From Chryseobacterium taeanense (GTDB lineage: Bacteria > Bacteroidota > Bacteroidia > Flavobacteriales > Weeksellaceae), in contig NZ_FNDW01000006.1 of the NCBI RefSeq assembly GCF_900099685.1, positions 124,001-188,000 on the forward strand: 64,000 nt of DNA, in the 5' to 3' direction. The position numbers were made by a program, and so were the translations under genes. Under the pieces are notes generated by a model that worked only from the letters and a program-made list of their open reading frames with translations, was not told where the DNA came from and ran no database searches. The number at the start of each line of letters is the position of its first letter. Position 1 is the first letter of the stretch. Below are positions 1-7,238 of this stretch, piece by piece.

Positions 1-2
1 GA

Positions 3-446
3 GATACATCGGGTTACAATTTATTATATTCAAAAACAGCTATTGGATCCGGCGGGCTTTGGGGGAAAGGTTATCGTGAAGGATCCGTTACCCAGGGAAA
101 ATTCGTTCCAGAACAGGAGACCGATTATATTTTCTGTACCGTAGGGGAAGAATGGGGCTTTGCAGGAAGCGCCGTGCTGATTCTTTGTTATATGATCTTC
201 ATCGGAAGGATATACTATCTTGCAGAACAGCAAAAATCGGGTTTCAATCGGGTTTTCGGGTATTGCTTTGCCTCAATCCTTCTTATGCACTTTACGATCA
301 ATTTAGGGATGGTTATGGGACTTTTTCCTACCGTTGGGATTCCGTTGCCCTATTTCAGTTACGGAGGAAGCTCACTGCTTGCTTTCTCGATCATGACTTT
401 CATTTTCTTTAAACTAAATTATTCAGATAAGAATAGTTTGGTGTAA
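3..446 (+). CDS. rodA: RodA, rod-shape SEDS peptidoglycan glycosyltransferase (3' part only)
   Basis: The open frame enters from the left edge, so only about 147 C-terminal residues are visible. It reads with the family signature around AIGSGGLWGKG, then PEQETDYIFC and VGEEWGF, and ends with the last transmembrane helices and the PYFSYGGSS motif. These are the conserved C-terminal blocks of SEDS proteins (FtsW/RodA/SpoVE). RodA polymerises lipid II into glycan strands in the elongasome together with a class B PBP. The spacing of PEQ..D and the GEE motif fits RodA better than FtsW, but the N-terminal part needed to be sure is outside the window. It ends with TAA and has no clear terminator before the next gene. 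Confidence 0.93.
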   Translation, partial: DTSGYNLLYSKTAIGSGGLWGKGYREGSVTQGKFVPEQETDYIFCTVGEEWGFAGSAVLILCYMIFIGRIYYLAEQQKSGFNRVFGYCFASILLMHFTINLGMVMGLFPTVGIPLPYFSYGGSSLLAFSIMTFIFFKLNYSDKNSLV

Positions 447-629
447 AGGTTGGAAGCAGAATGATGGAAACTTGAAGTTTACAATCCGGAATCTAGTGTG
501 TAAAGGGTTCAATTTTATCGTAATCTGAGGATGCCTGATTATAATATTAACTGGAAAAACTTCCAGCCTCCGGCTTCCCTCATCCAAACGATTAATACTT
601 CGAGTTAAAATTAATTTATTCCTAAAATA

Positions 630-1214
630 ATGATGACAGGCAACTATTTCACAGAAGAGCATTTCGAAAATACGGATTTTACACAGAAACCTTTACAAAA
701 GGCAGAGTACGAAAACTGTACATTTAGAAACTGCAACTTTGAATATGCAGATCTTTCAGGATTCAATTTTAATGACTGTGAATTTATCGGATGTAATCTG
801 AGCATGATAAAGTTGCATTCCACAGCCTTTCGGGACGTTGCTTTTAACGAATGTAAAATGATCGGGCTTCACTTTAGCGATTGCAATGAGTTTGGAATGT
901 CATTCCGTTTTAGCGGATGCATATTAAGTAATTCCATCTTTTATAAAACAACTCTCAGGAAAACATTTTTTGATAAGTGTACCCTTACAGAAGCAGATTT
1001 TTCAGAGTGTGATCTATCGGGAGCTGTATTTAAAGAATGTAATTTCTCGGGAGCCGTTTTCGATCATACAAACCTTGAAAAAGCAGATTTCAGAACCTCC
1101 ATAGCATATTCTATAGATCCTTCTCAAAACAGACTTAAAAAGGCGAAATTTTCCCTTTCTGAAATCTATGGTCTCTTATATAAATTCGATATTGAAATTG
1201 ATAGGAACAGCTAG
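630..1214 (+). CDS. pentapeptide-repeat protein
   Basis: A 194-residue protein in which residues about 20-165 are built from A(D/N)LXX-type pentapeptides such as CNFEYADLSGF, ADFSECDLSGAVF and ANLEKADF-like stretches (F or L at every fifth position). The family folds as a right-handed quadrilateral beta helix. Members with this size and layout include the Qnr/McbG proteins that mimic DNA and protect gyrase, but most chromosomal members have no known role, and no resistance function can be claimed here. There is no signal peptide, so it is probably cytosolic. Two adjacent ATGs (630 and 633) are both possible starts. It stands alone, 183 bp after rodA. Confidence 0.88.
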   Translation: MMTGNYFTEEHFENTDFTQKPLQKAEYENCTFRNCNFEYADLSGFNFNDCEFIGCNLSMIKLHSTAFRDVAFNECKMIGLHFSDCNEFGMSFRFSGCILSNSIFYKTTLRKTFFDKCTLTEADFSECDLSGAVFKECNFSGAVFDHTNLEKADFRTSIAYSIDPSQNRLKKAKFSLSEIYGLLYKFDIEIDRNS

Positions 1215-1348
1215 CTGCTGAGATTCGAAAGAAATGCAACCATTTCATTTGCTTGCAGGGGACTTGATGAAGGGCTGGCTATGTGCAAAATTATCCGCAA
1301 TCATTGTGAAAATCTTCAGCAGATCCTGAGTAAATTTTGTCTAATAAG
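1215..1348. other. non-coding stretch after the pentapeptide gene
   Basis: I see no gene of convincing length here on either strand. It precedes the left arm of the inverted-repeat pair described at 1349-1563. A minus-strand transcript starting inside that pair would run through this stretch and meet only a 20-codon reading frame (around 1245-1305), which I do not call. Confidence 0.4.
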
Positions 1349-1382
1349 AAAAGTAGTCTTGGTTGGACTACTTTTTCAGCTA

Positions 1383-1413
1383 CAAATGTAAACAAAATAT
1401 TTTCACCGCCAAA
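1383..1413 (-). promoter_or_regulatory. consensus Bacteroidota promoter pointing left, inside the inverted-repeat segment
   Basis: On the minus strand TTTG (1413-1410) is followed after exactly 19 nt by TACATTTG (1390-1383), matching the -33/-7 consensus of this phylum. Transcription would start near 1376, at the edge of the left arm, and run away from the gene at 1577. If the segment were flipped, this promoter would drive that gene. Confidence 0.6.
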
Positions 1414-1505
1414 TACTAACCTCTTATTTTCTAATTTCTTACATATTGACAACAAAAACCACAAGACTTCACAAACTTACACTGCGGTTTTCTTGATTTA
1501 TTTTA

Positions 1506-1513
1506 TATATTTG
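1506..1513 (+). promoter_or_regulatory. -7-like element TATATTTG upstream of the gene at 1577
   Basis: TATATTTG fits TAnnTTTG and would start a transcript near 1520 that includes the right hairpin arm before the ATG at 1577. No TTG lies at the usual -33 distance, so as written it looks weaker than the leftward promoter. Confidence 0.35.
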
Positions 1514-1576
1514 TGATCTATTGTTCATTACCAAGGAAAAGTAGTCCAACCAAGACTACTTTTTACTATAGCACGT

Positions 1577-2146
1577 ATGAACACAATGATGAAATGTTAT
1601 GAACCCTTTCCGTTACTACGTTTTTGCGTAGTTTGGTTGTATATTTTCATCCCTTCAAAAGCATATTCTGGTTCGTTTGTACCGGCAGATTCCATTATTT
1701 TCGTAGCTGAAGACTCATATGTTTATTCAGAAACATCTGTTTTTATTGCAGGTTCTGAACAGAATAAAGATTTTACATCAGCTAAAAAGTCTGGAGGTTT
1801 TCTCACAAGATCATCCTTACCATTTTCTACTCAAAAATCAGTCAATATTGCAGCCCATAAGGTCTGCTATACAGGAAGTCTGTGGAACCGTAATGACCCC
1901 GGACGCATTTCTCGTACCTCAATGTTGGGGATTATGGGAGGCTCTTCAGTAAAGCTTCATGACAAAATAATAAAATCTTTATTTCTCGCATTTGTAGTAA
2001 TAGGTAGGGATAGAAAGCAGCTTACAAACGGAGCGTTTTATCCATTTCAAATTAGAAATATCATCATCAATCACTTCGTGCGTCCTCCTCCTGTAATTCC
2101 CTCTGAAGGCACAAAAGTTTTAGCACATAAGTCATATAAGAGATAA
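1577..2146 (+). CDS. hypothetical protein with N-terminal hydrophobic segment
   Basis: I do not recognise this 189-residue protein. Residues about 11-32 are hydrophobic (LLRFCVVWLYIFIPSKAYS) and end in a possible signal-peptidase site near AYS, suggesting export. The rest is Ser-rich, has a second hydrophobic patch (about 130-142) and a basic C-terminus with a PPP run. The reading frame is open over its whole length and is the only sizeable one here. Its start lies 13 nt after the right arm of the inverted repeat at 1537-1563, so its leader RNA would contain that hairpin. The next 970 bp are repeats, so it is isolated. Real expression is uncertain. Confidence 0.5.
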   Translation: MNTMMKCYEPFPLLRFCVVWLYIFIPSKAYSGSFVPADSIIFVAEDSYVYSETSVFIAGSEQNKDFTSAKKSGGFLTRSSLPFSTQKSVNIAAHKVCYTGSLWNRNDPGRISRTSMLGIMGGSSVKLHDKIIKSLFLAFVVIGRDRKQLTNGAFYPFQIRNIIINHFVRPPPVIPSEGTKVLAHKSYKR

Positions 2147-3117
2147 GGTTACAACTTTGAAAACAAATAGAACACATAAGCTTGGAAAATCTTCGATTTT
2201 CTTGCGTAACGTTTTATCATTCATTATCCATTCACTATCCACTTTGTTTGTCATCCCGTAGGGATCTCAGCAAAGCATTTCACATAACAATGGTGAATTG
2301 AGTGTATAAAGATTAGTACTATTAGTGTTTAAAAATAAGTGTAACGCATGATGCAGAGCGTGTGACTTCGAGAACCTCAGTCACCGACGTTTTACAAGTC
2401 TTTGTCATCTCGTTAGGAATCTCGGCATAGCTGATATCGGCATAGCTGGTAATAGTAGCATGGAAAGATTCTGGCTTAGATCCCTACGGGATGACAATCG
2501 GAGTGGTAAGGAAACTAAATTTTGGGTATTGGACTCGTCGTCAATTCGAGTGTTTTTTCGTAACAAGGTGAAGGAAAAATGTATCGAGAATGAAATTGTT
2601 CCTCAAGCTCATAAACTTCTCGATACGACTTCTACAAAGTCTACTCGAAGTGACGAAGTGAATCAAAATGCACAACGAATAAGAATCTTAGTGCGCTTAG
2701 TGTTTGGTAATAGAACTATGGAAAGATTCGAGCCTAGATCCCTACGGGATGACAATCGGAGGGGTAAGGGAACCAAATTTTGAATATTGGGTTCGTCGTC
2801 AATTCGAGTGTTTTTTCGTAACAAGGTGAAGAAAAAAATGTATCGAGAATGAAATTGATCCTCAAACTCATAAACTTCTCGATACGACTTCTACGAAGTC
2901 TACTCGAAGTGACGAAGTGAATCAAAATGCACGAAAAGTAAGAGTCTTAGTGCGCTTAGTGTTCACAACATCAGGTTGAGTCTGTCGAAGCCCAGCTTAG
3001 CGAGCTCTTATAAGTGTAACGCCTTTGTGAAACTTAAAAACGTATCATAGATAAAAAATCTTAATGCACTTCGTGTTCACAATTAAAAATATAACAACAT
3101 AAATTAAATACAAAACA
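2147..3117. repeat. 970-bp intergenic repeat region (REP-like palindromes, direct and inverted copies)
   Basis: No gene is called here. An 18-bp element AGATCCCTACGGGATGAC occurs directly at 2478-2495 and 2736-2753 and inverted at 2250-2267, with a degenerate inverted copy near 2406. Phrases such as TAAGTGTAACGC (near 2337 and 3013) and CTTAGTGCGCTTAGTGTT (near 2689 and 2946) recur, and a GTCTGTCGAAGCC motif lies near 2978. Elements of this kind are scattered between genes in Chryseobacterium genomes. A 107-codon frame at 2460-2783 runs through the repeat copies and is rejected as a gene. Confidence 0.85.
2460..2965. repeat. tandem duplication, unit about 258 bp, two copies
   Basis: The copy starting ATGGAAAGATTC at 2460 recurs at 2718, and the match continues with a few substitutions and one inserted A to about 2965. 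Each unit contains the 18-bp palindromic element, a stem GTATCGAGAA/TTCTCGATAC with a 26-nt loop (2581-2626 and 2840-2885), and an ACTTCTACGAAGT-type short hairpin followed by GAAGTGACGAAGTG. The two copies are about 93 percent identical by eye. Confidence 0.85.
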
Positions 3118-4152
3118 ATGAAACATTTTATTACAATGGCTGTTCTATTCATCAGCCTCATTATTAAAGCTCAGGTGGGGATTAATAACACCTCTCCAAA
3201 AGCGACCCTCGATATTACTGCTAAAACAACTGGCAGCACTACAGCTGAAGGACTAATTGCCCCAAGGTTGGAAGGTGTGGATATAAAAGGGAAAGATGCA
3301 AAATATGATACCGCTCAAAAAGGAGCCATCGTCTATGCCCTTTCGGCGGTTGCTTCTCCAACTACCAAGACAGCCAATATTACCGCAGAAGGATATTATT
3401 ATTTCGACGGTGGTGTCTGGCAAAAAATGACAGGTGCAGCAGCCGGTGATACCACTAATGATGCCTGGATCAATGATACTACAAACGGTATGGTAAAATT
3501 AGGAACGAAAGCAGATGGAACAGCTAGGTCAGCAGGGACAGACTTCGTTGTAAAAGATAATGGGCAAGTCGGAATAGGAACAAACGCTCCTAGTGCAAAC
3601 TTAGAAGTAAATAGTGGAACGCTTAATGATTCAGGATTAAAATTAACCCAATTAACATCAAGTACTTCTGCAACTTCAGGAAATGTAGCTGGTTTAGGAG
3701 TTGATGGTAGTGGTAAAATTGTTGTTGTTGGAGGTTCTACCCAGGTAAATCGATATACTTTTTCGAGTAGTGCAGCTCAAGGATCTAACCCATCATTTAT
3801 TCCAAATATAAACTCCCAGACAATAAATTTAATTTCAGGTTCTAGCAGATCCGGAAATGTTATTACGTTGCCACAAGGAACCTACGAAGTTGTTTTTACA
3901 CTCGGAGGTGGATTTACAGGAGCATCAATAGCAAATTACTTTGATGAACGCCTATATGTTAATAATTCGTTTTATCAAGTATTAGCTTCTTATTCCACAT
4001 CTGGTACGAATGAAGGGTTTATGACGGGGGTAGGAGTTTTTACTCTTAATTCTACAGGAACAATATATGTTGGTTCATTTATTCAAGTAGGTGTTGGAGC
4101 TTGGAATTTTAATAATTCTAATACCTCTCTTGTAATTAAAAAACTTTTGTAA
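3118..4152 (+). CDS. secreted beta-rich surface-type protein
   Basis: A 344-residue protein with a signal peptide (residues 1-18, ending IIKA, mature start QVGIN). The motif VGINNTSPKATLDI at 20-33 is echoed by VGIGTNAPSANLEV at 151-164. This VGIGT..P.A.L.V pattern is typical of exported Bacteroidota proteins related to phage-tail-fibre or S74-chaperone architectures, though no S74 peptidase domain is seen. YYYFDGGVWQKM (95-104 region) is another motif often seen with it. The C-terminal 140 residues are Ser/Thr/Gly-rich predicted beta strand, like a TNF- or C1q-like jelly roll. There is no T9SS sorting domain. Function is unknown; a surface or adhesion role is a guess. A hairpin follows it. 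Confidence 0.75.
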   Translation: MKHFITMAVLFISLIIKAQVGINNTSPKATLDITAKTTGSTTAEGLIAPRLEGVDIKGKDAKYDTAQKGAIVYALSAVASPTTKTANITAEGYYYFDGGVWQKMTGAAAGDTTNDAWINDTTNGMVKLGTKADGTARSAGTDFVVKDNGQVGIGTNAPSANLEVNSGTLNDSGLKLTQLTSSTSATSGNVAGLGVDGSGKIVVVGGSTQVNRYTFSSSAAQGSNPSFIPNINSQTINLISGSSRSGNVITLPQGTYEVVFTLGGGFTGASIANYFDERLYVNNSFYQVLASYSTSGTNEGFMTGVGVFTLNSTGTIYVGSFIQVGVGAWNFNNSNTSLVIKKLL

Positions 4153-4196
4153 TAGAATGCGCCAACAATCCGACAACAACTACATTAATTAATCCT

Positions 4197-4235
4197 AATC
4201 CTCATAGGTTTTAGAAACCTATGAGGATTTAATAA
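4197..4235 (+). terminator. hairpin between the secreted protein and the HU-like gene
   Basis: A perfect 15-bp stem (4197-4211 with 4215-4229, core CCTCATAGGTTT) closes on a 3-nt loop TAG. The T-run afterwards is short (TTTAAT), so it may terminate the upstream gene or act as an RNA stabiliser. Confidence 0.65.
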
Positions 4236-4266
4236 CAAATTTAACAACCATTTAAAATCAACAACA

Positions 4267-5001
4267 ATGGCAACAATTCTTCACAAAATCAAAGCGTATC
4301 TCTACGATAACGTTTTAACCAAAGACAATCCTAATGATTTCACGGCACGCACTACAAGCGAACGCAGTCTCAACGTACAGCAGATCTGCCTTTCAGCAGC
4401 TAACCGAGGCGGGGCAGATATTTCCGCTTCGGCAATGGAGCATGCGACTGAGCTGTTTCTAAAAGAAATGGCCTACCAGCTTTGTGATGGTTTTTCCATC
4501 AATACCGGGTATTTTACCGCAAGCACTACTATTCGTGGGGTCTTCGACAGTCCGTCGGAGACTTTTAACAAAGACAAGCACAGCATTATTTTCCAGTTTA
4601 ACCAGGGAGAAAAGCTGAGAACGGAGATTCCTAATATTGAAGTCAATATTCTTGGCGTAGCTGAATCCTCTGCGGTCATCTTACAGGTAACGGACGTAAA
4701 GAGTGGTTCAGTAAATGATCTTCTTACACCGGGCAGAAACCTGAAGATTGTGGGCAGCAAGATAAAAGTCGCCGGTGAAGATCCTTCGGTGGGAATCTAT
4801 TTTGTAGATGCCACAACACAGGCAAGAACCAAAGTAGACACTTCCGATATCGTCACCAATAATCCTTCGGAGATTATCGTGGTGATTCCTGAATTATCCG
4901 CAGGAACCTATAATCTGGAAATAGTAACCCAGTTTACAGACAGCAGTATGCTGAAGCAACCCAGAACAGCATTACTGGATAAGCCTCTTACGGTAGAGTA
5001 A
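4267..5001 (+). CDS. HU-like DNA-binding / DUF4469 domain protein
   Basis: A 244-residue protein with two parts. Residues 1-125 resemble the HU-like domain (HU-DNA_bdg class) seen in Bacteroidota, with the typical start ATILHKIKAYLYDN, ERSLNVQQIC, CDGFSINTGYFTAS and GVFDSP. Residues 140-243 (VTDVKSGSVNDLLTPGRNLKIVGSKIKV to the end) match the immunoglobulin-like DUF4469 domain. No signal peptide is present. The family is common and often multi-copy in Bacteroidota, and its role is not established. HU homology suggests nucleoid or nucleic-acid binding, but the ligand is not proven. It is flanked by hairpins and followed immediately by a 23-bp tandem repeat array. Confidence 0.85.
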   Translation: MATILHKIKAYLYDNVLTKDNPNDFTARTTSERSLNVQQICLSAANRGGADISASAMEHATELFLKEMAYQLCDGFSINTGYFTASTTIRGVFDSPSETFNKDKHSIIFQFNQGEKLRTEIPNIEVNILGVAESSAVILQVTDVKSGSVNDLLTPGRNLKIVGSKIKVAGEDPSVGIYFVDATTQARTKVDTSDIVTNNPSEIIVVIPELSAGTYNLEIVTQFTDSSMLKQPRTALLDKPLTVE

Positions 5002-5017
5002 TTTCAGACCGGGCGGT

Positions 5018-5124
5018 GCCACTCGTACTGTCCGCACACTGCCATCCGTACTGTCCGTACACTGCCACTCGGACGATCCGGCCAGTGTCACAGGTGCGTG
5101 TGGGATCGTGTCACAGATGTGAAC
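5018..5124. repeat. 23-bp-period tandem repeat, about 4.6 units
   Basis: Units begin at 5018, 5041 and 5064 (GCCACTCGTACTGTCC-type), and the 23-bp period is kept by GTGTCACAG at 5085 and 5108. The first two units differ at few positions and later ones are more diverged. It begins 16 bp after the stop codon of the HU-like gene and is more GC-rich than its surroundings. Confidence 0.8.
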
Positions 5125-5158
5125 AATTCCAAAATAAAATTTAAGATTTATTCAACAG

Positions 5159-5194
5159 CTCCGGCTTGGGGAAAGATTTCCAGGCCGGAGTTTT
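5159..5194 (+). terminator. rho-independent terminator of the HU-like gene
   Basis: Stem CTCCGGC (5159-5165) with GCCGGAG (5184-5190), an 18-nt loop that can pair further internally (TTGG/CCAGG side), then TTTT. Confidence 0.6.
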
Positions 5195-5653
5195 GGCTTC
5201 GGCTCCGCTCAGCCAGCCTTTGCATGTCTGAGAGCTTTAGTGTGAGTATGTTGACGTATAATGATTAGAGAATTCTTATAAAATAACAAAAAGTTATAGT
5301 ATGACGGAGCCGCAGATGAGTCGAAGACCAGCGTTACATTTGAAATCTTGGTGACTGAGCGGAGTCGAAGCCACCATTGAGAGGGAGAGTTTAAAACGTC
5401 ACAAAATTTCCCCTCAGTGGAGGGGGGGCGAAAATTCTAAAGAATTTTTGACGGGGTGGTTTAAAAGAGAGTTTCAGGTATCTGAGTGTTTTATTGTGAG
5501 TGTGTTGATGTATAATGATTAGGAAATTCCTATAAAAAATCGAGAGCTTCCACAATGGCATGACTAAAAACAAAAAAAGCGCTGAATTATCAACGCTTTC
5601 TCCTTTCACTTTTTACTTTTATCCCATTTATAATCCCGGGAACAGGCTGTATC
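5195..5653. repeat. intergenic repeat region before gdhA
   Basis: No gene is called here. The 21-bp element at 5195-5215 (GGCTTCGGCTCCGCTCAGCCA) style reappears inverted at 5352-5372 with 19 of 21 matches. A separate direct repeat of about 60 bp, centred on GTATAATGATTAG, occurs at about 5224-5286 and 5476-5540 and flanks the palindromic module. A G-rich run (GGAGGGGGGG) lies near 5422. Short reading frames across this stretch are ignored. Confidence 0.7.
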
Positions 5654-5682
5654 AAAAAAGGTCGGGAAATTTTCCCAACCTT
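5654..5682 (-). terminator. terminator of gdhA
   Basis: Read on the minus strand, GGTTGGGAAA pairs with TTTCCCGACC around a minimal loop and is followed by a T-run (the A-run at 5654-5659 on the plus strand). It lies 8 bp beyond the gdhA stop. Confidence 0.8.
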
Positions 5683-5689
5683 GTATATT

Positions 5690-7048
5690 TTATACCACTC
5701 CCTGAGCCAGCATTGCTTCTGCAACTTTCACGAAGCCGGCGATATTAGCGCCTTTCACGTAGTTTACATAGCCGTCTTCCTCTTTGCCGTAGTCTCTGCA
5801 TGCTTTATGGATTCCGATCATAATCTCTTTCAATCTTGCATCTACCTCTTCAGAAGTCCAGTTCAGACGGATAGAGTTTTGTGTCATTTCTAATCCGGAA
5901 GTTGCAACACCTCCTGCGTTAGACGCTTTCCCCGGAGAGAACAACACTTTATTATCAAGGAAATAATTAATAGCATCTAATGTCGAAGGCATATTGGCTG
6001 CTTCAGTTACGCAAACGCATCCGTTTTCAACCAACAGCTTTGCATCATCCAGATCAAGCTCATTCTGCGTTGCAGATGGGATGGCTACATCACATTTTAC
6101 TTCCCAAGGGCGTTTTCCTGCAAAGAATTGCGCAGAAGGATATTTTTTAGCATAATCTTCCGCTCTGTTGTTTCCTGAGGATCTTAATTCTAACAAATAA
6201 TCAATCTTTTCTCCTTCAATACCATCTTTATCATACACATATCCGTCAGGCCCGGAGATGGTAACAACTTTACCGCCAAGCTCGGATACTTTCTTAATTA
6301 CCCCCCAGGCTACGTTTCCGAAACCTGAAACCGTTACCACCTTTTCTTTAAAGGTTTGTCCGATTGTTTTAAGCATTTGCTCAGCAAAATATACTACCCC
6401 GTATCCGGTAGCTTCAGGACGGATCAGTGAGCCACCGTAGGCAAGACCTTTACCGGTAAGCACTCCTGTAAATTCGTTTCTTACTTTTTTATACTGTCCG
6501 AATAAATATCCGATCTCTCTGGCACCAACACCGATATCCCCGGCAGGAACGTCTGTTTCAGGACCCACATGTTTACACAATTCTGTCATGAATGCCTGGC
6601 AGAAACGCATTACCTCCATATCAGATTTACCTTGCGGATCGAAGTCTGAACCTCCTTTACCACCTCCCATCGGAAGTGTCGTAAGAGAGTTTTTAAATAC
6701 CTGCTCGAACGCTAAGAATTTAAGAACCGAAAGGTTTACCGTAGGATGGAATCGGATTCCTCCTTTATATGGTCCGATCGCAGAGTTCATCTGAATTCTG
6801 TATCCTCTGTTTACCTGGATTTCTCCCTTATCGTCAACCCACGGAACTCTGAAGATGATGATTCTTTCAGCCTCCGCCATTCTTTCAAGAAGTTTCATGC
6901 CCGTATATTCCTTCTTAGTCATAATAAACGGAATTACTGTAACAGCAACTTCTTTTACGGCTTGTAAAAATTCTGGCTCGTTAGGGTTTTTGGCCTCAAT
7001 TTTTGCTATAAACTCTTGGATTTTCTGGTCAATATTATATTGTTCCAT
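5690..7048 (-). CDS. gdhA: NADP-type glutamate dehydrogenase
   Basis: A 452-residue protein, the usual length of hexameric small-subunit GDH (EC 1.4.1.4). It interconverts 2-oxoglutarate plus ammonium and glutamate. Visible motifs are GPYKGGIRFHP (92-102), the active-site GGGKGG with the catalytic Lys near residue 131, PAGDIGVGAREIGY, and the second-domain Rossmann motif VSGFGNVAWG. NADP preference is inferred from family resemblance (ELAFEQ/GFGNVA type) and is likely but not proven. The gene is monocistronic, with its own promoter (7075-7104) and terminator. In flavobacteria this enzyme is a main entry point for ammonium. Confidence 0.96.
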   Translation of the reverse strand: MEQYNIDQKIQEFIAKIEAKNPNEPEFLQAVKEVAVTVIPFIMTKKEYTGMKLLERMAEAERIIIFRVPWVDDKGEIQVNRGYRIQMNSAIGPYKGGIRFHPTVNLSVLKFLAFEQVFKNSLTTLPMGGGKGGSDFDPQGKSDMEVMRFCQAFMTELCKHVGPETDVPAGDIGVGAREIGYLFGQYKKVRNEFTGVLTGKGLAYGGSLIRPEATGYGVVYFAEQMLKTIGQTFKEKVVTVSGFGNVAWGVIKKVSELGGKVVTISGPDGYVYDKDGIEGEKIDYLLELRSSGNNRAEDYAKKYPSAQFFAGKRPWEVKCDVAIPSATQNELDLDDAKLLVENGCVCVTEAANMPSTLDAINYFLDNKVLFSPGKASNAGGVATSGLEMTQNSIRLNWTSEEVDARLKEIMIGIHKACRDYGKEEDGYVNYVKGANIAGFVKVAEAMLAQGVV

Positions 7049-7074
7049 ATATTAGGGTTGAATATTATTGCCAA

Positions 7075-7104
7075 CAAATTTAATTTTTTTTTCAAGATTC
7101 ACAA
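7075..7104 (-). promoter_or_regulatory. gdhA promoter
   Basis: On the minus strand TTG (7104-7102) is followed after 19 nt by TAAATTTG (7082-7075). The predicted transcript start near 7068 gives a leader of about 20 nt before the ATG at 7048. Confidence 0.65.
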
Positions 7105-7238
7105 TACCTTTATGAATGATTGTTGAAAGTTTAATAATATAAACACTTAATATTATTAAATTGATAATTTACGCTTTAATGTTATTAAAAATTAAATGTT
7201 ATCTTTAAAATAATGCAATATTAAGAAAAGGTTAAATC

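Larger units (their letters stand above)
1349..1563. repeat. 27-bp perfect inverted repeats flanking a 161-bp promoter-bearing segment
   Basis: The left arm (1349-1375) and right arm (1537-1563) are exact reverse complements over 27 bp. Each arm is itself a hairpin: 10-bp stem AAAAGTAGTC/GACTACTTTT around a 7-nt loop, TTGGTTG in the left copy and CAACCAA in the right. The two loops are therefore fully complementary. The enclosed 1376-1536 has a consensus promoter pointing left and a -7-like box pointing right, so both outward transcripts would begin with the same hairpin in the same sense. The layout fits an invertible promoter, a duplicated attenuator/leader, or the ends of a small non-autonomous element. 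No recombinase is visible nearby. Confidence 0.8.

Noticed and set aside
1506..1513. treating the right-pointing -7 box as a firm promoter of the 1577 gene
   Set aside because: No -33 element at the right spacing; kept only as a weak candidate.
2460..2783. 107-codon reading frame in the repeat region
   Set aside because: It runs across both copies of the 258-bp duplication and its peptide repeats with the DNA; it is a by-product of the repeats.
5018..5124. CRISPR array
   Set aside because: Units are contiguous with no spacers and only about five copies; it is a tandem repeat.
5560..5893. short plus-strand frames at the 3' side of gdhA
   Set aside because: They overlap gdhA and its terminator; no sign of a gene.
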